Assembly: GCF_003573695.1 (NCBI RefSeq)
Contig: NC_039361.1
Span: 91,406,149 to 91,470,148, forward strand
Length of the DNA: 64,000 nucleotides
DNA from: Papaver somniferum
Taxonomy: Eukaryota > Streptophyta > Magnoliopsida > Ranunculales > Papaveraceae
Reading direction: 5' to 3'
Of the stretch, positions 1 to 10,894 are shown piece after piece. The notes beneath the pieces are model-generated. The model had not been told where the DNA came from. It made no database searches and saw nothing but the letters and a program-made list of their open reading frames with translations. How positions within the stretch are numbered: position 1 is the first letter of the stretch; each line of letters opens with the position of its first letter. Made by a program: the position numbers and the translations under genes.

Positions 1-60
1 ATTTAGTGAATGTCGAGTGCTCAGCCATAAATTTACCTGTCATGGATGCTTCCCAGGTTC

Positions 61-186
61 TTATTCATTGAAATCATCATCCAAATGGTCACCATAACTT
101 TTCTCAAATGCATACCAGGAAGCAAAACCCTTAGGAGCAGGATCATTTTCAACATGGATACTTGCAGGAATAATCCCAAGATTCAT
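61..186 (-). CDS. micro-ORF, 41 aa, copy 2 of a tandem pair
   Basis: Short ATG-to-stop frame on the minus strand. It shares with the micro-ORF just upstream of it (201-341) the pattern N-D-P-x-P-K-G-F-A-S-W followed by a spaced G-D and an acidic tail. Two ORFs of the same family, same strand and 14 bp apart suggest a tandem duplication under some coding constraint. Just downstream on the minus strand is a possible splice donor (CAG|GTAAAT near 40), so this may be one exon of a larger gene cut by the window edge. I do not recognise the family and assign no function. Confidence 0.4.
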   Translation of the reverse strand: MNLGIIPASIHVENDPAPKGFASWYAFEKSYGDHLDDDFNE

Positions 187-200
187 ATTATGAATTAATT

Positions 201-341
201 TCATTCTTCATCGACATACTCTTCTAGTATATCACCAATGATTTCCACAAAGTCATCCCATGAAGCAAAGCCCTTCGGAGGAGGAGGATCATTATTAACA
301 AGACCATTGGCAAGAAAAACACATTTCTCATTAGAACTCAT
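201..341 (-). CDS. micro-ORF, 46 aa, copy 1 of a tandem pair
   Basis: ATG at 341 and TGA at 201-203, minus strand. The centre is four prolines followed by KGFASWDDF, then an acidic C-terminus rich in E and D. The same PKGFASW core recurs in the ORF at 61-186. No signal peptide or membrane segment is visible. The pair could be a small plant-specific peptide family or the remains of a larger duplicated exon. Function is unknown; the only support is the shared motif and the shared strand and spacing. Confidence 0.45.
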   Translation of the reverse strand: MSSNEKCVFLANGLVNNDPPPPKGFASWDDFVEIIGDILEEYVDEE

Positions 342-1068
342 CCTTTCAATTCCTTTTTTCTTTTACTTATGAACGAGGTATCTAATTTCTTATTTCTAGG
401 ATCCAAATCTAGATAAATATATTGTGTTTTTCTTTTATTTTTCTATACATATATAGTATGAAAATCTAAATATAGTGGGTGACTTATGTTTACCATGAAT
501 ATAACAAATAAAAATCAAGGTGATATATGGAAAGTGTGATTTTGTGGATTTTACGAGACCCAGCATAAAAATATTGCATTAGGATTGTAGGATTAGACTA
601 CTGATTGTCAGTTCTAATTAGACGCCTATAATCTTGCTGAAACCCTAAAGAAATCTCTAAATATCCTGACACGTGAAGCATTCATGTCAATGAGATAGTA
701 TACTTGTTAAAAATAAAATTTTACCTTCCTTATTTAACAAAATAGTCCATTCACACTATAATTCAGTTTAGCAAGTCGTTACCATTCAACTTAAGGTTAG
801 TAATCATGATTTACGACTGCAGTAAGGATGTTGTCAGTTTGGAAAAAGTTTGGGTTTTGCTTATTGTAATAAATATGGATGTCTACATGCATTTCTTAGA
901 AGAAGAATGCTTACATGTGGCAACTGGTGCTCAGAAAAACGGTTTTGCTGTCTATACTTGTAAAAGCTTTAAGGGTTGTATTAAAGAGAATTTTTGTTTG
1001 GTAATTGGTACTTCTTTATTCTCTCTTTACATTCCTGATTTGCTGCACCTTATTCTTCTGATGAAAAA
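342..1068. other. AT-rich stretch without a supportable gene
   Basis: No convincing gene. An open frame at 806-1099 has no recognisable motif and poor protein-like composition. The minus-strand promoter of the micro-ORF pair would lie in the first part of this stretch. Confidence 0.4.
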
Positions 1069-1254
1069 ATGGATAATCCAATTATTTCTAAAGGTTTGAG
1101 TACAGTTGCAAAACTCATGGAAAAACATGCAAATTTATCTGATATTGGAAACAGAAAGCTGTTGGAGCCATATCTTGAATTGCAACATGGTTTGATTCAG
1201 GAATCATGCCATATCTCAATACCGTGGTCTCTACCAACAACTAGAATCAACTAA
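1069..1254 (+). pseudogene. possible gene fragment (exon remnant), unrecognised
   Basis: Open frame of 61 codons with soluble, helix-like composition (for example GLSTVAKLMEKH and NRKLLEPYLELQHG). The frame is also open for about nine codons upstream of the ATG, so it may be an exon piece. Its last third (1167-1242) is repeated in mutated form at 1348-1424. I cannot name the parent family. It may be a captured or decayed exon. Confidence 0.3.
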
Positions 1255-1424
1255 TGTCAAACAAATTAGGTCAAACAAAATAAGTCAAGCAAAATAAAAT
1301 CAGCACAATTGTGTATATTTATTCAATTTTAATTAGTTAATAGATGGGCCATATCTTGAACTGCAGCATGGTTTGGCTCAGCCATCATGCCATATCTCAA
1401 TACCCTGGTCCCTGACCAACAACT
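1167..1424 (+). repeat. local duplication, copies 1167-1242 and 1348-1424
   Basis: Two direct copies of about 76 bp, both beginning GCCATATCTTGAA and ending CCAACAACT, separated by about 105 bp of AT-rich DNA. The copies differ at roughly a dozen positions, so the duplication is old. Copy 1 overlaps the possible exon remnant; copy 2 keeps the reading pattern only partly. Confidence 0.75.
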
Positions 1425-1510
1425 CAAACGAGTCACAAAAATCTACCAACACTATGTCTGGAACAGCATGAGATAAAACTCATTATCATTTCATCTAATT
1501 CCATTCATTT

Positions 1511-1890
1511 GATCCGCACAAAACTTCATCGACAATAACGAAAGAATCGATCAACTCTTCTGTGAAACATCGATTTAAGGATAAATGTAAGTTCAATCGA
1601 TCTCTCATAGAAGTATTGACACTGATTCATAAACTTGGAAATGCAAATCTGGGTTATCTTCATCTAAGGTATTTCTCATTCATTTATTTGGGGTTTTCTT
1701 GGAGATTCATCTGCACAAAAATTCATCAACAACAATGAATCAATTGATTCTTCTGTGGAAGATTGATTCAGGCTTAGATTTAAGTTTTATCGATCTCTCA
1801 TAGAAGTATTAGTAGTGATTCATAATTTTGGAAATGCAAATCTTGGTCATCTTCATCTAAGGTATTTCTCAGTCATTCAATTGGGGGTTT
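1511..1890 (+). repeat. tandem duplication of a ~185-bp unit
   Basis: Two head-to-tail copies, about 1511-1698 and 1707-1890. Both contain CGATCTCTCATAGAAGTATT, a GGAAATGCAAATCT block and CTTCATCTAAGGTATTTCTC in the same order. Divergence is roughly 15-20% by eye. No coding capacity is seen. It could be a piece of an unrecognised transposon or a duplicated untranslated region. Confidence 0.75.
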
Positions 1891-2966
1891 AATGATTTTA
1901 CAAATTGGAGGTTACATACTACTGATTTTGAATGGTACAATTTCTGATGGTGATTATGAACATCTTTATATTTCATATTTTAGGTTTATTATGTTGCTGT
2001 GAATTGTATCCTGTTTTGAGAACGTTATGGTGATTATGAACATCTCAATTTCATGCTTTATGCCTCCACCAAGTAGTTTTATATGTCAGTTGACAGATGA
2101 TCTTAAACCCATACATAGATAGTATTTGGTTGTAGGATGTCAGCATTGGTGAATAAAGCTTGTATTTTGTTTTGAGAAGCAGCATCTCAGGAGTCTTTGT
2201 GATTTGTATTCACTGTCAGATTGTAGAATTAAATTAGGTGTGCATAAAGCTCTACCAAGTAGTGTTCATGTCAATTATGTGCAAGTCGAATACACGCAAC
2301 CAACACAAGCCAATTTTTGTTAGTCATGTATTTGAAAGAAGATATAAAGATCAAACATATATGGCTATTCGTAATTTGTCCCTTTGCCAGATTGTAGACT
2401 AAGACTGGGTGTGTATATTCCTCTCCATCAAGTGAATTAGACTGGATAGAGAAACACTAAAGTGACTTGTTTTCAATACGCATTTGTTTCAATACATTTT
2501 AGTCTTGTACATGTTCCAATTCTTTGATTGTAGTTTTAGTTTCTGGAATACATCATGCATCTCCAACATTATCGACACACAAACGTTGGACAATATAAAC
2601 AAGCCGACTTCATCATATTGAATTTAAAAAAGTTACAACCCTTCTTTTCATTCAGTGTTGAGAAACACTTACATTTTCATAAACTAAAATATATCCATTT
2701 ACAAGTATTTCACCATCTTACCCACGAAAAATCCAAATACCAAAAAGAATAAGAAAAAAGCAAAATAAACATAACATTTCCATGCATTTTCAGTGTCCAT
2801 TTTCATTAGACCCCTCTCCATTTGAATTCTTCTCTGTACTTTGATAATAGCTATTCCTTAACCATTTTTAAACATTATGTCATCATTTCTATTTGAGCAC
2901 TTACCCAAAAATCCACCATCTCTCTACAGAAGAATTCAGATAAGGCTTACTCATTGTCATTACCCA
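1891..2966. other. AT-rich intergenic tract
   Basis: No gene supported. There are weak repeated phrases (GGTGATTATGAACATCT near 1950 and 2029) that suggest further old small duplications. The last part lies downstream of the broken minus-strand gene at 2967-5204. Confidence 0.4.
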
Positions 2967-5204
2967 TTACTCGGAATCAGAATCATCAGATATATCTTCC
3001 TTCTCATCAGACCCCTCTTCTTCCTTATCAGACCCCTCTTCCTCCTCATCAAACCCCTCTTCCTCCTCGTCTTCATCTTCGGAATCGGTCTTTTGGGCAA
3101 ACAATGCATCATTAATCCCAAATCTCTCATCTTCGTGAAATTCCTTAATCGTCCCTTTTAGGAAAGAAATAGTATGTGCATCACTTCGATGCCTAACAAA
3201 AGTAGCAGGCTCTTCATCTTCGGAAGCAGTTGCATCACTGTCAGGCAGCCCATATTCTTTCTTCATTATTGCCATTTCAGCTAATAGACGCATTTATGTG
3301 TCTATTTTGATCTCAATTTCCTATATTATTAGTACCCATTTTTGTACTTATGTTGGTATTTTATGTTTTTGTAGGTGTTTTTGGAGAAATAAGCTTTTGC
3401 GGGAAAATTGGCTCGAAAAGTGTTTTTTGCGCTCGCGGGAGAAAACATCTAAAGGCACACCCCAATTGGATAAGGGGCACCTCAGTTACTAAGAGTCACC
3501 CTAATTTTTATTCACACTCCATATAGGCACCATCACATTGGATAGGTGCACCCCTTTCATCTTCACGGTTTGAACTGATTGTTTTGGCGGGAAACCATAT
3601 GTCAACTGCGTAAATGGACCTGATTCGATTAAACAGTCTAGGTAAAGGACTTGGACGCGAATAAATAAGATGAATCTTATGTTGAATCGATAAAATAGAG
3701 AAGGATAGTTTCTCGGGTTTGTTTGGATTTAGTGAGATGTTTCGCTTGGGCTGGACCTGTTAGAGCATATAAGGGTTGGTATGTGTCTTTGGATGGATTA
3801 GATTTGGCTGTATAATCGCGTTGAAGCTAAACATGGAAGGTGACCTATCCTCGGAAGTTTTTGGATTTATTTTGTGGCAGTTGCGTGCAATTTTGGAATA
3901 CACAGTACACCTGTGATCATAGGATTTTATTCTATTGGTTGGAACAAGCTTTGACAACTCAGAGAAGCCGTGTAGAGCAGAGAATAAAACAAGAAAGAGC
4001 GAAACTTTTGGGTGAAGAAAATAAAGATTTTGGGAGTGATTCTCGTCTCTGTTATGTATATATAGCCTTCTAGGAGATCGAAAATTTGTCGAGACTTTGG
4101 GGTAGAGCAGAGGCCGGAGAAATGGAGAATTAGAAGTTGCAGGAAGTAGTTCTGTTGCTGTACAGCTCCAGAACACGAAGAAAATTAGACACGCAGTGAC
4201 TGTCGCGAACGCAGTCTTATATTCAACTGCATAAACTTTTTATCGTTTCTGTCTGTACCTGCTTAAGACGTTCAGCAACTATTATTTTCCTTGCAAAAAG
4301 ATTTCTGTAACTACAACTCATCATTTTCAATAAAAACACCTTTTGATCAATGAATTATTATTTTGAGTGTGTTTTGAGCATGCGGAGCTAAACCCAAACA
4401 CTGGGACAATGGAGGAAGTCATGTTATACAATTGATTGGTAACTATAATTGATTCTTTTTATTATTTGCACTTGTTTTAATTTATTTATGATTTTTATTA
4501 ATTAGTTGTGACTTTGTTTGATGATGTATGCTTATACCTAGATCTTTTGATACGTCATGCTTATGATCTAAAATCAATGTTTTACAAAATCTACTACTGG
4601 CAAAGAAATAGAGTCAACAAAAGAGCTTGAATTTTCTAGAATCATTATATGAACCAATTGATCGTGATTAATGGTGGAATCCTGAGTCCCAGTCTCTCGA
4701 ATTATTGATATCATCCTTTACATATTTTTGCTAGTTTTAGTATTTTCTTTAATTAAGTCTAAAATCAACAACTTCACAAGTCCGAGAATCAAACCCTTTT
4801 CTTACCACTGTAAAAACTACATCATCAGCCAAACTCATCTTTTTACCATGCACTTCCCAGAACTTTTCCTCCTCTTCTTCATCTATGAAAATATCAAGAT
4901 GACGCTTCTTTTGCAAAATCTGTACCGGTTTCTCTACCGTTTTTTCAACTGGTTTCTCTTCTGCTTTGTTTTCATTCATTGCAGCATGCATTTCTTCCCA
5001 GAGATGATCGAGTTCAATATCATACAACAAGTCGCTTACTCTCTTTTGTACTTTTTCTAGATCATCCTTGGTCATCTTCCCAATCATCTGCATAGCGGTT
5101 GATAACCTTTCTTGTCTTTATTTCTCTTCCAACTCTTTCAATAGTTTCTCTTCCGTCATGGGGGATTTACCCTTTCGTCTGTGTTGATCATCATCACCAT
5201 CCAT
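2967..5204 (-). pseudogene. acidic host protein gene split by a solo LTR
   Basis: Minus-strand gene with ATG at 5204-5202 and TAA at 2967-2969. Taking out the LTR and one copy of the 5-bp target duplication, the two halves read in one frame, giving about 229 codons (380 + 315 - 5 bp = 230 x 3). The N-terminal half is charged and probably helical with a glutamate run (EEEEEKFWEVHG); the C-terminal 35 residues are a low-complexity D/E/S repeat. One in-frame TAA lies at 5118-5120 (codon 29), so the gene is also damaged outside the insertion, or translation starts at a later Met (5093-5087 region). I do not recognise the family. The continuous frame across the empty site is seen directly; that it was an expressed gene is inference. 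Confidence 0.7.
3277..4829 (+). mobile_element. solo LTR of a Ty3/gypsy element with TSD TCAGC
   Basis: The LTR spans 3282-4824 (1543 bp), flanked by TCAGC at 3277-3281 and 4825-4829. It matches the layout of the LTRs at 23779, 28965, 48449 and 57812: a start like TxATxGACxCATTT, a central GGCTCGAAAAGT, GGATAAGGGGCACCT-type blocks, an internal GAGCTAAACCCxAACACTGG block and a 3' end ACAAGTCCGAGAATC..CATCA. The first dinucleotide is TA instead of TG, a decay change. No internal region or second LTR is present, so it is a product of LTR-LTR recombination. It sits inside the coding region of the minus-strand gene described separately. Confidence 0.88.
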
Positions 5205-6274
5205 TTTGATTGATTTGATTTGGAAAATTCAGTAAACAATAGTCTCCCTCTACAAATTTCTCTCTGAAATTATTTCCTCTCTGACCCTTTGGTTTCCCTG
5301 TGAATCCCCTAATAAACTACTCTATCAGGAATAAACTATAAATTCTTGGAGGGTCACGCCTATTCCCAAGATAAAGATTTAATCGAACACGGTCTAAATG
5401 GCATATATTCTAGCCCACTATATGTCATAATGACGTGATAAACCTAGGTAAAATGGAATTTTAGTTAATTAAAATAACTTTAATAACTAGAGAAAAAAAA
5501 GTTATTTCCTTCTCTTACTTGCGCGGCAGAAAGACTGGAAGAGGCGAAATAGAGAACCCTAGGTAAGGAAATAAAAAAATAAAAAAAATCTTTCCTTCTC
5601 TTATCAGATTAAATTCGAACTTACTTGTTTAATTTCATGAATGGGTGATGGGTTTTTCTTAATTTTAAATTACTATCGCTAGGGTTTCAGGTATATACAT
5701 TTCCTAAAACTAAAATCGTTTTCTACTATATTCTGTAAACCTAGGGTTCTGTCAATTTTAGGAGTTTTTTATGATCTTGGTTGTATATCTTATCCGTGAT
5801 GGAAATTGTAGAAGCACATCGATATTGTTAGGGCTTGTTTTGTTTTGTTCAGGTCTTTCATTTTTTTATGATCATAAACCAATTTAGAGAGAGTTCATCT
5901 AGAGAAGATATATTCTAATAATAAGATTATAATTTTGGGTTTGGGTTCACATGGATGATCACGTTTCCTTATGATTTCCTTATTGATTTTTGTTAGACGG
6001 TATTATTTGGTTGAAACAATTGATGTTTTGTGTGAATTTTGTGACGGAAATTGTGGAATTTGGTTTAGGTTGAGTTAATTTTTGTTAGTAGTGTTTTTTT
6101 TTTGGATTTAGGAATTAGATTTTGTTGTTGTAAGGAGTAAAAGTTGCATTCTAGATTAAGCCGGCGTTGTTATAGAGACGGAAAGGAGAATCTGTTGTTG
6201 TATTCTCTCGATTTTGTTTTTCTTCACTTCGCAACGGTGTGCTATCATACTAAGCAATTGGTTTAACAAGGAAG
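5205..6274. other. upstream/intergenic region with a possible non-coding exon
   Basis: The left part is the likely promoter of the minus-strand gene ending at 2967. Around 5521-5562 a purine-rich GC-richer block ends in CCCTAG|GTAAGG, which looks like a plant 5' untranslated exon with splice donor, followed by about 700 bp of T-rich intron-like sequence. The downstream plus-strand ORF remnant (6275 on) could have used it. No coding frame supports this, so it is only a suggestion. Confidence 0.3.
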
Positions 6275-6800
6275 AATGCGTATTTGAAACTCGGTGTTCG
6301 ACCAGCAATGCACATGCACTCCACTTGTAGCCTATTAGAGAAACTACTCATTCCCTACCTCCACATACAACAAACGGCATTGTTTGTCTCAGCGAAAGAT
6401 TTGGCAATCACCAAAGCATGGGCAGCCGAAAGTCGAGTTCTAGATCGCTCATCAACCGAGACCTTTTGGGTGAAGATACATAACAAATTTAGCCAATATT
6501 ATGGGAACCCCGAAAAGAAGAAGTGTTCAACAAATCAAGGATAGGCACAACATCATCCTAGATGCGGTAGCTGGGTTTTTTATAATCAAACACCGAATCT
6601 CGCACGCAAGACACCTTAGCTTATCCCCTCTACAACTTGTATGTATCTTTATGGTTTATTCGGCACAATACTTTTTTTAATTTATATGCAACCAAATAAG
6701 TTTGTGTGTTGTTTTTGTAGCACGAAGTCGTGAAAGCGCGCTACTTAGAGGAAAAGAGGGAATCATTCACATTTGATGAAATTGTTTACTTCATAGTATT
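6275..6800 (+). pseudogene. remnant of NAM-associated / PIF-ORF1-like protein
   Basis: The frame 6284-6544 contains DLAITKAW and TFWVKIHNKFSQYYGN, matching the layout ED..LxxAW...FWxRIxxxF seen in plant NAM-associated / Myb-like ORF1 proteins of PIF/Harbinger-type transposons. A frameshift near 6510 leads to a second frame with VQQIKDRHNIILDAV, the expected R-W-x-x-I-x-x-x-V segment. An intron-like gap (GTATGT at about 6639 to TTTGTAG at 6720) is followed by HEVVKARYLEEKRESFTFDEI, resembling the A..MY...F.F..CW end of that domain. No ATG fits and stops interrupt it. Family assignment is from remembered patterns only. It could instead be a relic of a host gene of the same family. Confidence 0.45.
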
Positions 6801-6839
6801 CATATTTGCGGAGTATCACCAGCTACGGAGTACCACCAG

Positions 6840-7951
6840 AACTCAATGGTGGGTGAATCAGACTTCATACTCTTATTTGGCTTCCAGATAGGAAAGGCCA
6901 ATTCTATGTTAAGAGTGTCTATAATGTGTTGTCTAGTACATCTAATACTTTTGCAGGTACTAGTTCTGTTTCTCCACAGGTATGGAAAGATTTGTGGAAG
7001 TTAAATTATTTGTTTGGAAGTGCTTAAAAGATATATTCCCAACAAGATATAAACTAGCTAAATATGGAAATGATATTGAATTGCATTGCAGTTTGTATAA
7101 TAATCCTGTGGAATCCAGTAATCACCTATTCCTTGAATGTGGTTATTCTAGATCTATTTAGTTGGTTTTAAACATCAATGTTAGTAATATTATGGTACAA
7201 CATGGTTCATTTAGGAGCTAGATTCTCTCTTGGTTTTCTACAGGAAATAATATTACCTTTGGTGCAGGAATTACTAGACATGAGATTAATAAATTGCTAA
7301 TGGTTTCAGTTTGGACTTTTTTTTGTTTTGAAGCATCAGTTTGGACTATTTGATGTTCAAAGATTTTTCAGAACATAACTCCAAATAGGACAATGTCAAT
7401 AGATGTCATTAATAAACTTGTATCTCCTCGAACTAATCTTGTTTCTTCTACTAATGGGGTTGTGCAGGTGCTAAGATGGAAACCTCCTGATAATGTTTAT
7501 CTGAAAATAAATTTTGAAGCTTCTTTTAAGTCAGATTCATTACAAGGTGAAATAGGGATAATAGTGAAGATGCATTCAGGTGCAAGGACAATGCTTCAAT
7601 GGAGGAATGAAGATAGGAGTTGAAGCTGAGGAGCTGGAATATAAGGATATGCTAGCAGCTGTTACTCTGGCACCCTCTAAGAACTTTAATCATGTTATCT
7701 TTGAATCAGATTGTGAGACTTTAGTAAAATCCATCCATGATCAATCCTATTATGTTCACTGGATGGATCAAGCTTTGGTTTTAGATATTAATTCTAATTG
7801 GACAGAACACACAAATAGAGTAATTTATTTTAGTTCACTTAATTCTAATTGGGGCCGTAGCTTCTTCCAGTTCTTACGATTTTATTTTTCAACTGCACCA
7901 ACACGTACTCCATTTTTTACAAAGTTAGTTTTTACTTTAATACCGTTATAA
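6840..7951 (+). pseudogene. LINE-type fragment: zf-RVT and RNase H (RVT_3) remnants
   Basis: From about 6985 the translation shows a zf-RVT-like module: DLWKLNY, then FVWKCLKDIFPTRYKLA, then NHLFLECGYSRSI, broken by frame changes. After a spacer, 7393-7623 contains LRWKPPDNVYLKINFEASF, the start of the RVT_3 RNase H domain (W.PP...K.N.D), with Asp replaced by Glu. 7580-7951 in another frame contains the later part (HVIFESDCETLVKSI). The order zf-RVT then RNase H is that of the 3' end of plant L1-like elements and related gene fragments. The reverse transcriptase is missing. No poly-A tail or target duplication found. Clearly dead. Confidence 0.72.
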
Positions 7952-8378
7952 CAACTGCAGCAACACGTACTCCGGTTTTTAGCTATCATTTTGATTTATT
8001 TTCTGAATTCGGGTACGAACAAAAAAAATATTCAGGATGGAATATATATTAATTGCATCGCATCTAACTCCGGTCTTTTAGAGCCGTCAAAGCAGAAAAT
8101 TATGCAGTAGGATAACAAGATTTGACTGAGAAAATTCTTAACATAGAACGTGCATCATGCAAATTGAATGATCTTTACCTTCCTAGTTTACCAAATTATT
8201 TACGATATACACTTAAATACTATTAGTAAAAATATTGCCAAATTTCCATTTACATTACACTATCCATTTATGATAATAAATATTTACCCTCTGTGTTCAT
8301 CTCTCTCGTCTTAAATCATTTCATGTTTCTACTCTTAAATCTTCTAACCTCCTCCTAGAAAACAAAACAAGTGGTTTA
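7952..8378. other. AT-rich spacer left of the gag-only element
   Basis: No gene. It holds a partial repeat of a 22-bp phrase (CAACTGCAxCAACACGTACT at 7894 and 7951). The right end is the left flank of the 8384-16377 insertion, so before that insertion it joined the region at 16383. Confidence 0.4.
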
Positions 8379-8383
8379 CTTTG

Positions 8384-10828
8384 TGTTAGAGAATTTCTCG
8401 TTCGAACTCGCATGCGTTGCTATCTCAAGCATGTTTGTCAATGTTAGTGATCAAAACTATAAGTCTTGATTTCTAGTCTATTATACCTAAGTCTTGGACT
8501 AGGATAGAAAGTGTAGTTGAGCTCAAGGACTTCACGGAGATTCATTATACAAGTAGAAGAACTACTCAAGGAACATGTGGAACTTCTCAACAAAAAGGTA
8601 TGTGAAGACTTGATCTTATCTATCACTCAAAAGTATATCTACTCTATGTCCTACTCTTTGAGACAAGAAGTCGTATGCTATATATATAGACTTTGATTAT
8701 ACACATTTGGTATTTCGATCCGAGTATACCTCGCATATCTATATCTCGAAATATGAGTTGGTAAGCTTTTCGCTTTAACCAAATTTATCTTTACCATGTG
8801 ACGAAAGTCATGATATGTTTCAATCATCTTGAAAATTGCTTTGACGAGAGAAATGGTGTAACAACTATATAACGTCCTATAAGAATGTTTCAATCATTGA
8901 AATGAGAGTTTAGATTACATAACCAATGGTGGACATAAGCATTGTTGTGGAAACACATTTATGTATAAGTCCTATTCCTTGAACCAAAGTTTGCGAACTT
9001 TGTTGATCAAGAGAACTGGAAGAATGGCGTGATCCAAGTCCGCGAAATTCTGAAGTTCTCAAACCCGAGAATTTCTGCTGGAGTTGACAAACTACTTGCA
9101 TGAAACTAAGTCCGCGAACCGCTGAAGTTCTCATTCCCGAGAATTTTTGGTGGAGTTTGTAAACTCTGCCTGGTAACTTAAGTCCGCGAACCTAGTCTGC
9201 GAACTTGAGAAGGTTATATATTTGAAGATGATTTCTGAACTTAAACTTAAAAACACCAAGGAATGAAGTTTGCAAACCGTGGCTATAAGAGTTCATGAAC
9301 CGATTCAAGTGAATCAAATCATATTTGCTTCAATTGTGTCTTGTGTAATACATGATTTTTCCTTGCAATTGAACAACTCTCTAACTAGTTCATTTGAAGT
9401 CATTTGAACTAGTTATGGTGAAGAAGAACATGGTATATGAAATGCTCATATGTCTAACCATTTGGTTAACTATTGTTGAACCAACAAGTGCATACGTTTG
9501 GGTACGGTTAACAAACCTAGAAGTGTGCATTGCCAAGTGTGTGTAACAATATAAGTTTTCGATCTAACGGTTGAGAAATATTAGCTTGAATCTAAATCAG
9601 GTTTTCATCTAACGGTGTATATTGATTGCTTTGTTAACAAGGTAACTTAATTGCAAACCCTGATTTGAAAGACTATATAAGGGGAACTCTAGTATCTGTG
9701 CAAAACTAATCCCCACACCTCACGTGTGATACTAGTTTGCATACTAGAGTCGGTTCTCCTTTAACCTTTGGTTTTCTTCTTTTAAAACCAGGTTAACGAC
9801 TTAAATACTTCATTGGGATTGTGAAGCCAGACCGATACTACTTTTATCGTAGTTGTGTGATCTGATCTTGCATCTTCTATCGTACAAGTACAATCAGATT
9901 GATTGGCTTGAGATTGATATCTCCGATAGGCAAGATATAAAATGTAATCACAAACATCTTCATCTCATTGTTTGTGATTCCGCAAATCTTGTTTCGCTAC
10001 CATACGATTAAGATTGTTGTGAGGTGATTGATAACTCTAGGCTGTTCTTCGGGAATATAAGACCGGATTATCAATTGGTTCCTGTTCACCTTGATTATTA
10101 TCAAAAGACAGAACAAAACCTTTTAGGGTTTATCTGTGGGAGACAGATTGATCCTTCGATATACTTGTGTGTGTGATACAAATTTGTTTATTATCAAAGC
10201 CTGCGATTTTGGGTCGTAGCAACTCTTAGTTGTGGGTGAGATCAGCTAAGGGAATCGAGTGCGCAGTATCCTGCTAGGATCAGAGGCGTAGGGAGTACAA
10301 CTGTACCTTGGGTCAGTGGGAGACTGATAGGGGTTCAACTACAGTCCAGTCTGAAGTTATCTTGGAGTAGGATAGTGTATGTAGCGTCTTAATACAATGT
10401 GTGTTCAATCTGGACTAGGTCCCGGGGGTTTTATGAATATTCGGTTTCCTCGTTAAAAAAAATTCTGGTGTCTGTGTTATTTCTATTTCCGCATTATATT
10501 TTTTTATCTTTATAATTGAAATAATACAGGTTGTGCGTTTACATCATCAATTAGAATAATCCAACCTTTGGTTATTGATTTTCATTGATTGATTCTTGGA
10601 TATTGGTCTTTGGTACCATCCAATTTATTCCTTGTGTTTGATTAAAGACTCGCTGATTTCTATTAGCTCGAGTAAATCAAAACAAGAGAGAGACATTAAC
10701 TCCTTGAGATACTTTTATCTAGATTGAGTCTGACTGTCTAGTTGATTATCTAGAAAGTATTTCAGAGTTAGTCCATACAAATTGCTAACCGAAATATTGG
10801 GTGGTGTTGTTAGACCCCCGCCTTTTCA
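8384..10828 (+). repeat. 5' LTR of gag-only element 1 (2445 bp)
   Basis: Begins TGTTAGAG and ends TTTTCA; followed at once by the primer site. Similar LTRs occur at 14535, 22767, 30476 (continuation), 35171 and, inverted, at 41130-42278. All contain TCGAACTCGCATGCGTTG near the start. It contains an AT-rich TATATAA-type block near 9675 (CTATATAAGGGGAACTCTAG) that is a plausible transcription start region. Confidence 0.88.
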
Positions 10829-10841
10829 ATTGGTATCAGTG
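10829..10841 (+). other. primer binding site, tRNA-iMet type
   Basis: ATTGGTATCAG starts directly after the LTR end; the usual plant copia site is TGGTATCAGAGC, complementary to the 3' end of initiator Met tRNA. The last bases have diverged (GTGT instead of AGC). Confidence 0.8.
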
Positions 10842-10894
10842 TAGACAAACACGTTTAAGGCCTTACAAGTCTGTGTTTGTAGCGATATGACTCT

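Noticed and set aside
7393..7951. RNase H-like ORF pair taken as a possible host RNase H gene
   Set aside because: The frame is broken, the first Asp is changed, and a zf-RVT remnant lies directly upstream, which points to a LINE fragment.
10829..10841. Possible tRNA gene from the tRNA-like primer sites
   Set aside because: Only the 10-17 bases complementary to a tRNA 3' end are present; there is no cloverleaf around any of these sites.
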